Source: Hyphomicrobiales bacterium (lineage in GTDB: Bacteria > Pseudomonadota > Alphaproteobacteria > Rhizobiales > Beijerinckiaceae). Taken from it: a stretch of DNA of 13,900 bases. The notes below the pieces were generated by a model. The model saw nothing but the letters and a program-made list of their open reading frames with translations. It was not told the DNA's origin and made no database searches. This document shows, piece by piece, positions 6,373-12,997 of this stretch (the first letter of the stretch is position 1; every line of letters starts with the position of its first letter). The stretch lies in the NCBI GenBank assembly GCA_900299065.1, contig OMIJ01000239.1, forward strand, positions 1-13,900. The letters are read 5' to 3'. Both the position numbers and the translations under genes were made by a program.

Positions 6373-7404
6373 TTACGGACGCTCACCGAATAATGCTGTT
6401 AGCCGGTTCACGGTCTCTTTTGGTGAGGCATAGGTTTTAGCAATGACTTCACGCACGCTCTCTCGCGAGAGCGGGCTAAGGTCCAGTTGCTGGCGTGCGG
6501 CCATTTTTCTGACCTCCTCATCATTAAATGTGGCCATCATGGCATTGGCGATGATTTCAACGCGTTCTTGCGGCACGCCTGGGCCCATGACATAGGGCCG
6601 ACCCAATATGCTGGGGGCCATGCCCAAATCCCAGAGTTGACGATCAGCGCCGGGCTTGATCAGATCATCGGCGAGAATAGCTCCGTCATAAGCTTCAATC
6701 TCGGGATTTTTGGGTCCACCAAAATAAGTGAGTACGCGCACTTTATGATCGCGTAGCCATTCAGGGCGTGATTTCAGTACAGACCATGAGACGCTGGGAT
6801 GCCCGTCTACTTCGCCTTTCTCGGTTGCTAATAATGCATCTGTAACGCCGCCCGTATAGCCATAGACGAGGCGGATTTTGAGTCCCAGCACTTCGCTGAG
6901 TAAGCGACCATAAAGGCTCGACGATCCGGTGATTGCATTGCTGGCCAGAATGAGTTCATGAGTGCGGGCATCTTCCAATGTTTTGACCGGGCTTGTGTGC
7001 CAAATGGTCAAAGTGGATGTGTCCGAGCCAGGCGAAGGTAACCAGTTGAGTTTAAGCGCATCAAAGCGCGCTGCCTTCTCTCCCAAAAGTGGACCAAAGG
7101 GCAATGTGGCGCCAATGGCGGCAATCACAGTTCCATCTTGCGGGGCAAGGTTGACTGCAAAATTCAGCGCGGTGAGTGAACCGGCGCCCGGCAGATTTTC
7201 GACAACGAAATTGGGATTGCCTTTGATATAGCGTCCGGCATTTTGAGCAATCAGGCGTGCATAGCCATCATAACTTGAGCCGGGCCCATAGCCGACAATG
7301 ATTTTGATCGTTTTGCCTGCATAAAAATCAGATTGCTGGGCATGGAGAGCGGAGGCAAAAAGACATGCAATGCATGTAAGAGCCAAGTGTCGAAGGAAGG
7401 CCAT
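6373..7404 (-). CDS. TctC/Bug-family tripartite tricarboxylate transporter substrate-binding protein
   Basis: This 343-residue periplasmic binding protein carries a clear signal peptide: Arg5, a hydrophobic core and a predicted cut after Ala22 (ALHA/QQ). The mature start DFYAGKTIKIIVGYGPGSSY DG-type block and VVENLPGAGSL at about 67-77 are hallmarks of the TctC/Bug family, which binds carboxylates such as citrate, glutamate, nicotinate or aromatic acids for TctAB transporters. The distal part (MGPGVPQERVEIIANAMM) also fits. No TctA or TctB membrane gene is near, which is common for orphan family members. It has its own promoter and a near-perfect AAGGAGG site seven bases before ATG 7404. It runs convergently toward the aromatic operon and might deliver that pathway's substrate, but this is only positional inference. 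Confidence 0.92.
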   Translation of the reverse strand: MAFLRHLALTCIACLFASALHAQQSDFYAGKTIKIIVGYGPGSSYDGYARLIAQNAGRYIKGNPNFVVENLPGAGSLTALNFAVNLAPQDGTVIAAIGATLPFGPLLGEKAARFDALKLNWLPSPGSDTSTLTIWHTSPVKTLEDARTHELILASNAITGSSSLYGRLLSEVLGLKIRLVYGYTGGVTDALLATEKGEVDGHPSVSWSVLKSRPEWLRDHKVRVLTYFGGPKNPEIEAYDGAILADDLIKPGADRQLWDLGMAPSILGRPYVMGPGVPQERVEIIANAMMATFNDEEVRKMAARQQLDLSPLSRESVREVIAKTYASPKETVNRLTALFGERP

Positions 7405-7411
7405 TTCATCT

Positions 7412-7418
7412 CCTCCTT
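7412..7418 (-). promoter_or_regulatory. Near-consensus Shine-Dalgarno of the TctC-type gene
   Basis: On the minus strand the sequence reads AAGGAGG, seven bases before the ATG at 7404. It predicts high translation of the binding protein, as expected when the binding protein exceeds the membrane parts in number. Confidence 0.85.
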
Positions 7419-7450
7419 AATGAACATGAGTTCTTCTGACTCTTGGAGTT

Positions 7451-7479
7451 AATATATAAGTCTCTTGCGAGGTCATCAA
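7451..7479 (-). promoter_or_regulatory. Sigma-70-like promoter of the TctC-type gene
   Basis: On the minus strand TTGATG (7479-7474) serves as -35 and TATATT (7456-7451) as -10, with a 17-base spacer. This gives 4/6 and 5/6 matches to consensus. Transcription would start near 7443-7445, leaving a leader of about 40 bases before ATG 7404. This supports independent expression from the upstream purine operon. Confidence 0.6.
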
Positions 7480-7601
7480 GTCCGGCTCTATCAGGCGAGA
7501 GGTGAGCTTGTTTCTCCCCTCTTCTTTCAACAGCGAACCTGCAGCGGCCTGATTTATCCCTTTGCTTCGATTGCCTGGGTAGCTAAGTCTGGCGCAGCCT
7601 T

Positions 7602-9386
7602 TCAGAAGAAGGGATCAAAAATCTCGCCTGTTGTGCCATCTGTCAGGCCGCGGTCAGTGAGATGGGGACCTGGATTGCAGGCAAGGCTGGCGCCCACAAG
7701 AGCTTTAAAGACACGCAAGGGCGGCTTCCATTGCGCAATCTGATCGGTTGCCTTGCGCAATTTCGTGAAGGAATGCGCGACATCTTGTGCAGTTTGTGGT
7801 GAAACAAGGCCGCACACAGGAAGCGCAAGTTCTGCTTCAACATGGCCTCTTGCGGCAACCGCCATGCCGCCACCGCATGCGATCAATGCATTGGCTGCAG
7901 CGGCCATATCTTCTGCTTCGCGACCAAAAATCGTCAGATTATGGGAATCATGCGAGACTGTTGTGGCGACAGCACCGCCAAATTCACCCCAGTCATCAAT
8001 GATCGCCATTTTTGTTACGGGTTTGGCTCTGGCATGGCGATGAATGACAGCCATCAGGCTTTTGCCTTCTGGTACGCGCACTTTGCCATTGATCACCTGC
8101 GCTTCTGTCTCGCCCCATTGGGTGAAGCGCGGACGTACAATGGTGCGCATGCGGGCAGTGCCTTTGATGAGATCGGGAGCGCGCAAGATGAAATCATCCT
8201 CGCGGAGGGGCTCTAGTTTCATTGTCGAGGCGGGCAGTGGCACGGGATCTGGTCTGAGATCGTCATGCAATTGGCCATCGGAGGCGACATGTTGTCCTGA
8301 GGCAAAGACATGGCGCACATTGAGCTGGGAGAGATCATCAAGTACGATCACATCGGCTCTTCGGCCAGGGCCCACAAGTCCCAGATCGCGACGACCCAGG
8401 CGCAAGGCAGCGTGCAGAGTTGTTGCGGCAATGGCATCAAGCGCAGGCATGCCATAGCGTATCAAGCGGCGCAGCACATCAATGAGGCCGCCATAGGCGA
8501 CCAGATCATCGGCAAACACATCATCGGTGCAGATCGTCAGTGTGGCAGGCAGGCGTGGCAGAGCTCGCAATGTCGTCACAGCTTCGGGCAGAATATAATC
8601 ATGCGACCCGCGTAATTCGACGGTGAAGCCAGCGCGCAATTTGGCGAGCAAATCATCGCCAGAGACAATTTCGTGATCAGATTCTATGCCGGCGCAAGCA
8701 AAGCCTTGCAGGTCTGATCCGGCAAGACCACGTGCATGGCCGCAGACGAGTTTGCCAGATTGCAGGCCCGCATCGACCACGCGGCGCATTTTGTCACCGC
8801 GATCAAGAACGCCGCGCATATCCATCACTTCAGCAAGGCCGATCACTTCAGGCAGGTTGAGTAGTTCATTGAGTTCGGGGGCATCAAAATCAGCGCCAGA
8901 GAGTTCAAGGCCGGGTGCAGAAGGCACGCATGAGGGGGCCATGACAAGCACACGCAAAGGCAGATTGCGGCTGGCAGCAATTGCCCAGCGCACGCCCTCA
9001 AGGCCCATGACATTACCAATTTCATGTGGATCCCAGCAAATGGTTGTCACGCCATTGGGCACAACAATGCCCGCATATCCACGCGGGGTCACCATAGAGC
9101 TCTCAATATGCATGTGTGAGTCAATCAGGCCGGGGGCAATATATTTGCCGCTGACATCAATCACACGTATCGCATCGCTGCGCCCGCCCCGTTCATGTAC
9201 ACTGGCAATAAGGGGTCCAACAAAGCCAACATCGGCAGGGCGCAATTCGCCCGTTGCCACATCAACCAAGAGCCCGCCAGTGAGAAGTATATCAAAGGGA
9301 GCTTGCCCGCGCGCAGCGCGAACAGCTCTGTCGCGCAGGGCTTTGTTGTGAAGATCGAAAGGTTCACGCATTGTGTGGTTCTGCAT
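7602..9386 (-). CDS. ade: Adenine deaminase, long form
   Basis: This 594-residue amidohydrolase matches the bacterial adenine deaminase family in length and layout. The composite N-terminal beta domain is followed by the metal site DSHMHIESSM (His91, His93), DPHEIGN at 119-125, a likely bridging Glu185 in GLAEVMDM, His217 in GHARG, His238 in SDHE and CTDD at 286-289. The family's C-terminal domain has the diagnostic HDSHN (479-483) and LPVCGLVS. The enzyme hydrolyses adenine to hypoxanthine and ammonia in the cytoplasm. Two positions after CTDD depart from the remembered family pattern (Phe-Ala-Asp-Asp instead of His-Pro-x-Asp, and Gly-Gly instead of Gly-His). It begins 12 bases after the nucleoside hydrolase stop, whose TAG overlaps its AGAAGAG ribosome binding site, implying translational coupling. 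ATG 9386 is preferred over the ATG at 9371, which lacks such a site. Confidence 0.9.
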   Translation of the reverse strand: MQNHTMREPFDLHNKALRDRAVRAARGQAPFDILLTGGLLVDVATGELRPADVGFVGPLIASVHERGGRSDAIRVIDVSGKYIAPGLIDSHMHIESSMVTPRGYAGIVVPNGVTTICWDPHEIGNVMGLEGVRWAIAASRNLPLRVLVMAPSCVPSAPGLELSGADFDAPELNELLNLPEVIGLAEVMDMRGVLDRGDKMRRVVDAGLQSGKLVCGHARGLAGSDLQGFACAGIESDHEIVSGDDLLAKLRAGFTVELRGSHDYILPEAVTTLRALPRLPATLTICTDDVFADDLVAYGGLIDVLRRLIRYGMPALDAIAATTLHAALRLGRRDLGLVGPGRRADVIVLDDLSQLNVRHVFASGQHVASDGQLHDDLRPDPVPLPASTMKLEPLREDDFILRAPDLIKGTARMRTIVRPRFTQWGETEAQVINGKVRVPEGKSLMAVIHRHARAKPVTKMAIIDDWGEFGGAVATTVSHDSHNLTIFGREAEDMAAAANALIACGGGMAVAARGHVEAELALPVCGLVSPQTAQDVAHSFTKLRKATDQIAQWKPPLRVFKALVGASLACNPGPHLTDRGLTDGTTGEIFDPFF

Positions 9387-9398
9387 GATAATTCTCTT

Positions 9399-10322
9399 CT
9401 ACAGACAATAAGACATGAGTGATTGATTGATCAGCGCAAGGGCTGACATCGCATCCGGGCTGGTTGATACCAGCGCATTGGCTTGGGCCTTGCGTGGCAC
9501 GCGCCATTCAATCACACTCATGCCGCGTGTGGATTTGCCATGCAATTCGGCAGTGACATGCGCTGGCTTGAAATTGACCAGAGCCGGATTGATTAAAGCT
9601 GCTGCGGCGAGGGGATCATAACATGCCATGCGGCCCTGGGGTCCGGCAATATCGACATAGGCAGTCATGAGATCGGCCATGACTAGCGCCTTATGGCTGC
9701 CAATTGCGCGCAACTCCTCAACATGATCGTGAGTCCACAGGCATTGACGGCAGGTATCAATGCCAATCATATGAAAAGGCATGCCGGAATTGAGCACTAT
9801 TGCAAGCGCTTCAGGATCAACGGCTGCATTAAATTCCGCTGCTGCTGTATGATTGCCGCCAATGCCGCCGCCCATCCAATAGAGTGCTTCAATAGATTTC
9901 ACGAGATCGGGTTCGTTCAAGGCCAGCATGGCCAGATTGGTGAGAGGGCCTAATGCAAGGATCTTCACGCGGTCCGTGCTGGTTGCAATATGATTGGCGA
10001 GAGCCTGCCATGCCGATCCGGATGCAGCATTGAGCATTGCATCCGGGAGATGGCGATTAACACTAGCCATGCCGCGCGGACCAAGCACATAGCCTGCGGT
10101 TTCAAGTTCGGTGATGAGCGGTTTTGCTTTGCCTAGATGAATGGGAAAGCGCCAGTCGAATAATTTGGTGGCTCCTGCCGCATTGAGCGCAACAGAGTCA
10201 AGCGGTGCATTGCCTGCCACAAGTGAAAGGCCGGCAATATTATGGTGCTTTGAAGCGGCAATCACGCATATTGCCGCCAGATCATCAAAGCCCATATCTG
10301 TATCTATCCAGACCGATTGCAT
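9399..10322 (-). CDS. Nucleoside hydrolase (IunH/Rih family), probably purine-acting
   Basis: This 307-residue protein has the calcium-binding signature of inosine-uridine-preferring hydrolases: DTDMGFDD (Asp7, Asp9, Asp13, Asp14), LALGPLTNLA (123-132), AEFNAAVDPEA (162-172) and YDPLAA with the conserved Asp236. It splits ribonucleosides into base and ribose. The two histidines usual in group I enzymes are absent: the segment expected to hold the first reads VLGPRG (79-84) and the second is Tyr235. This places it outside the classic group I and may shift specificity. ATG 10322 is chosen over a TTG two codons earlier because GAGGG ends six bases before it. It lies 35 bases after the ABC ATPase and 12 before adenine deaminase, so its adenine product would feed directly into the next enzyme. 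Confidence 0.9.
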   Translation of the reverse strand: MQSVWIDTDMGFDDLAAICVIAASKHHNIAGLSLVAGNAPLDSVALNAAGATKLFDWRFPIHLGKAKPLITELETAGYVLGPRGMASVNRHLPDAMLNAASGSAWQALANHIATSTDRVKILALGPLTNLAMLALNEPDLVKSIEALYWMGGGIGGNHTAAAEFNAAVDPEALAIVLNSGMPFHMIGIDTCRQCLWTHDHVEELRAIGSHKALVMADLMTAYVDIAGPQGRMACYDPLAAAALINPALVNFKPAHVTAELHGKSTRGMSVIEWRVPRKAQANALVSTSPDAMSALALINQSLMSYCL

Positions 10323-10328
10323 GATCAA

Positions 10329-10333
10329 CCCTC
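10329..10333 (-). promoter_or_regulatory. Ribosome binding site deciding the nucleoside hydrolase start
   Basis: GAGGG on the minus strand is six bases from ATG 10322. The alternative TTG at 10328 would abut this site, so ATG is favoured. Confidence 0.6.
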
Positions 10334-10357
10334 TATCTGATCAATGGTGAGGCATGA

Positions 10358-11383
10358 TCAATCTTCGCGCAAGCTGATTGCATGCGTTAAGGGAAGATCA
10401 AAGGCAATCTCTTGTGCTGGTTGATAGCGCGGACTCGCGGCAGGAGATTGCACCTTCAAATGTCCGGCAGGAGTATCGAGGAGATATTCGATTGAATCGC
10501 CTTGATAGGAGGCTCCTAAAATGCGACCCTTAAAAGGGCCTTGTCCAAGCTGCACGTGATGCGGGCGCCAAGCCAAGGCATGAATATTCTGCAAAGATTG
10601 AGTGGCGAAAGGGAGACTGCCTTCATCGCTCACCAGTCCGCTTGAGGTGACGCGCAGCACGTTTTCAAAGCCCATGAAACGCGCCACAAAACCTGTTTGT
10701 GGGCGTTCATACAAATCTTCCGGCGTGCCGGTCTGGATGATCTTGCCAGAGCGCATAACAACAATACGATCGGCCAAAGCTAGGGCCTCGGCCTGATCAT
10801 GGGTGACATAGATCATGGTAATGCCAAGATCATGATGCAAGCGATGCAATTGGCTGCGCATATCCAGGCGCAAGCGCGCATCAAGATTGGAGAGCGGCTC
10901 ATCAAGCAAGAGCAGGCGCGGGCGCACAACAATGCTGCGGGCGAGAGCCACGCGTTGTTGCTGGCCGCCGGATAATTCGCGCGGCAGGCGATGTTCGAAA
11001 CCGGTTAGACCAACCATGGCTATGGCAACTTTTGATCTCTCCTCGATTTCAGTTTTATCCAAATGCCGCAGCTTCAAGCCGAAGGCGACATTGTCAAAGA
11101 CGCTGAGATGCGGAAAAAGCGCATAGGATTGGAAGACAAGGCCGATCTCGCGGCGATTGGCGGGCACGCGGGTGAGATCGCGTCCGGCCAAAGTCATGCT
11201 GCCTTGTGTCAGAGGCAGCAGGCCAGCAATAGCGCGCATGAGTGTGGTTTTGCCGCAACCTGAGGGGCCCAGAAGCGCGAGCAATTGACCTTGTGCAACT
11301 GAGAGTGAAACATTCTCGACAGCCTTTTGGGCGCCATAGGCAATCGTAATGTCGCGCAGATCAAGAAACTGAGACTCAGACAT
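10358..11383 (-). CDS. ABC transporter ATPase, PotA/FbpC-like
   Basis: This 341-residue ATPase of the iron/polyamine/sulfate importer class has every catalytic motif: Walker A GPSGCGKTT (39-47), Q-loop Gln85, signature LSGGQQQR (137-144), Walker B LLLLDEP (157-163), D-loop SNLD and switch His195. The C-terminal 100 residues form a regulatory OB/TOBE-type domain (AWRPHHVQLG, then RILGASYQGDSIEYLL), as in PotA and FbpC. It powers import through the two permeases encoded just upstream. Its ATG overlaps the end of the second permease gene by eight bases, and its own ribosome binding site is weak, so translation is probably coupled. The substrate cannot be read from the ATPase; the neighbouring nucleoside hydrolase and deaminase suggest a purine nucleoside. 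Confidence 0.95.
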   Translation of the reverse strand: MSESQFLDLRDITIAYGAQKAVENVSLSVAQGQLLALLGPSGCGKTTLMRAIAGLLPLTQGSMTLAGRDLTRVPANRREIGLVFQSYALFPHLSVFDNVAFGLKLRHLDKTEIEERSKVAIAMVGLTGFEHRLPRELSGGQQQRVALARSIVVRPRLLLLDEPLSNLDARLRLDMRSQLHRLHHDLGITMIYVTHDQAEALALADRIVVMRSGKIIQTGTPEDLYERPQTGFVARFMGFENVLRVTSSGLVSDEGSLPFATQSLQNIHALAWRPHHVQLGQGPFKGRILGASYQGDSIEYLLDTPAGHLKVQSPAASPRYQPAQEIAFDLPLTHAISLRED

Positions 11384-12152
11384 AGCGTGACAATCCCAAA
11401 AGGCGCTCGGCCAGAAGAACGATCAATATGGTCATCAGCGCCAGCAAGGTCGAGAGCGCTGCAATGGAGGGATCATAGACAAATTCCATCGCCCCTAGCA
11501 TATCAATGGGCAGTGTTGAAATGCCTGGCCCGGTGAGGAAGAGCGAGACGGGCACTTGATTGAATGAGGTGATGAAGCCCAGAATGAAAGCGGCCATCAT
11601 ACCGTTTTTGATATTGGGCAGAACAATGCGGAAAAAGGCACCGCTGCGTGTGGCGCCCAAAAGTATGGCGGCTTCTTCCACATCAACACGCAAATGGGTG
11701 AGCGAGACGCTGACGACTCGCACTGCATAGGGGGCCACAAGGGCGGTGTGACCCAGAATGAGTGCGCTGATCACAGGCAGGCCGAGGGGGATCACGGCAT
11801 AGCGCAGCAGGGCAAGGCCGGCGATGATGGCAGGCACAATCACGGGTGAGGTGATGATGGTGCGCATTGCTTCGCGAAAAGGCACATCATAGCGCGCCAA
11901 TGCATAAGCGGCTGGCACGCCCATCAGCAAGGATAGGCCAGTTGAGATGATGGCGAGCTCCATTGATAAAAGGAAGCTGACGCGAAAGCGCTCAATATCG
12001 AGAATGGCCACGAACCAGCGCAAGCTCAGCCCTTGCGGAGGAAAGACCAATAAATCCCCTGCCGACAGGCCTGCTGCGGCAATGATGAAGAACGGCCCCA
12101 GCAAAAAGAGCATAGCCAAAGCGAGAATGGAAAAGCCGGACAGCCGCATCAT
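11376..12152 (-). CDS. ABC transporter permease, PotC-like
   Basis: This 258-residue inner-membrane protein has about six hydrophobic segments. Its cytoplasmic EAA loop reads EEAAILLGATRSGAFF with Glu160, Gly166 and the LP at 178-179, the contact site for the ATPase. Length and N-terminal layout fit the second permease of PotABCD-type importers. Its ATG forms a 4-base ATGA overlap with the stop of the first permease, a standard mark of coupled translation, and its stop codon lies inside the ATPase start. It pairs with the preceding permease to form the translocation channel. Confidence 0.93.
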   Translation of the reverse strand: MMRLSGFSILALAMLFLLGPFFIIAAAGLSAGDLLVFPPQGLSLRWFVAILDIERFRVSFLLSMELAIISTGLSLLMGVPAAYALARYDVPFREAMRTIITSPVIVPAIIAGLALLRYAVIPLGLPVISALILGHTALVAPYAVRVVSVSLTHLRVDVEEAAILLGATRSGAFFRIVLPNIKNGMMAAFILGFITSFNQVPVSLFLTGPGISTLPIDMLGAMEFVYDPSIAALSTLLALMTILIVLLAERLLGLSRYV

Positions 12153-12976
12153 GAGGAGCGCTTTCCTGAGGTGAGGCGACGGATCAGCGAATGGGTAACA
12201 ATGCTCATGCCAATCAATATGGCTGCAATCACGCTGGCTGTTGCCACATCATTGGCAACAGATATGCGCTGATAGAGCAGGGTTTCGAGCATCAGCACTT
12301 TGGAGCCTCCAAGCACGGCTGGCGTGATATAGGCTGTCACAGCGCCAGTGAAAACAAGCGTACCGCCAATGATGAGGCCTTCGCGCGTCAAAGGCAGAAT
12401 GAGGCGAAAGAAAATCGTCAGCCAATTGGCACCCAATATACGCGCGGCGGGTATAATATCTGAGGGCATGTTTTCCAATGCACTCGTCAAAGATAAAACC
12501 ATCAATGGCAGGAAGAGTTGCAGGAGGCCGATGAATACTGCTGTTTCCGAAAAGAGCAGGCGCAAAGGTTCTTCAGTCAATCCAATGCCAATCAGGACTT
12601 TGTTGATGAGGCCGGTGCGCCCTAACAAAACAATCCAGGCATAGGTGCGCGCAACGGGCGAGATCATGAGCGGGAGAATGAACAGCGCTGTCATGCGCGA
12701 GCGCGTCAAGGGGCTGGCATTGGCAATGGTGAGGGCAACGCCATAGCCAATGATGGCAGAGGCCAAAGTGACACCAAAGCCAAGGCGCAATGTGCGCAGC
12801 ATGACTTCTTGCGATAAAGAATCAGAAAAGAAGCTTGTATAGCGCGCCAGGCTCCAGCCTTCAGACGTGCGCAATCCTTCCGCAAGAAGGATGAGAACAG
12901 GCAGCAGAAAAGCAATGCCGACGAAAAACATCGCCGGCATCATTAACATTAGACCAATTCGGCGGTCAGCAAACAT
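12149..12976 (-). CDS. ABC transporter permease, PotB-like
   Basis: This 275-residue inner-membrane protein begins with a transmembrane helix (about residues 8-33) and has five further hydrophobic stretches. The EAA-like loop is degenerate at its first residue: IIPAARILGANWLTIFF with Ala177-Ala178, Gly182 and LP at 194-195, as is usual for PotB relatives. An in-frame TGA two codons upstream limits the start to ATG 12976 or the later ATGs at codons 10-13. No good ribosome binding site is visible for either, so the start is slightly uncertain. It lies 21 bases after the binding-protein gene and overlaps the second permease by four bases. Confidence 0.92.
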   Translation of the reverse strand: MFADRRIGLMLMMPAMFFVGIAFLLPVLILLAEGLRTSEGWSLARYTSFFSDSLSQEVMLRTLRLGFGVTLASAIIGYGVALTIANASPLTRSRMTALFILPLMISPVARTYAWIVLLGRTGLINKVLIGIGLTEEPLRLLFSETAVFIGLLQLFLPLMVLSLTSALENMPSDIIPAARILGANWLTIFFRLILPLTREGLIIGGTLVFTGAVTAYITPAVLGGSKVLMLETLLYQRISVANDVATASVIAAILIGMSIVTHSLIRRLTSGKRSS

Positions 12977-12997
12977 GCGTGATCAACACGTCATGTT

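Larger units (their letters stand above)
7405..7601. other. Intergenic region between adenine deaminase and TctC-type gene
   Basis: This 197-base gap, the longest non-coding stretch in the window, holds the TctC promoter and leader in its left half. In the right half, just after the adenine deaminase stop, no convincing intrinsic terminator, small gene or RNA could be seen. Confidence 0.7.

Noticed and set aside
7420..7450. Short inverted repeats (GAGT/ACTC and GAAC/GTTC) in the TctC leader
   Set aside because: Stems are only four pairs and mutually exclusive, within what chance produces; not enough for a riboswitch or attenuator call.
8686..9351. Open frame of 221 codons on the + strand, opposite adenine deaminase
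   Set aside because: It lies wholly antisense to a well-recognised enzyme, has a low-complexity Ser/Arg/Pro-rich composition typical of shadow frames, and has no ribosome binding site or family motif.
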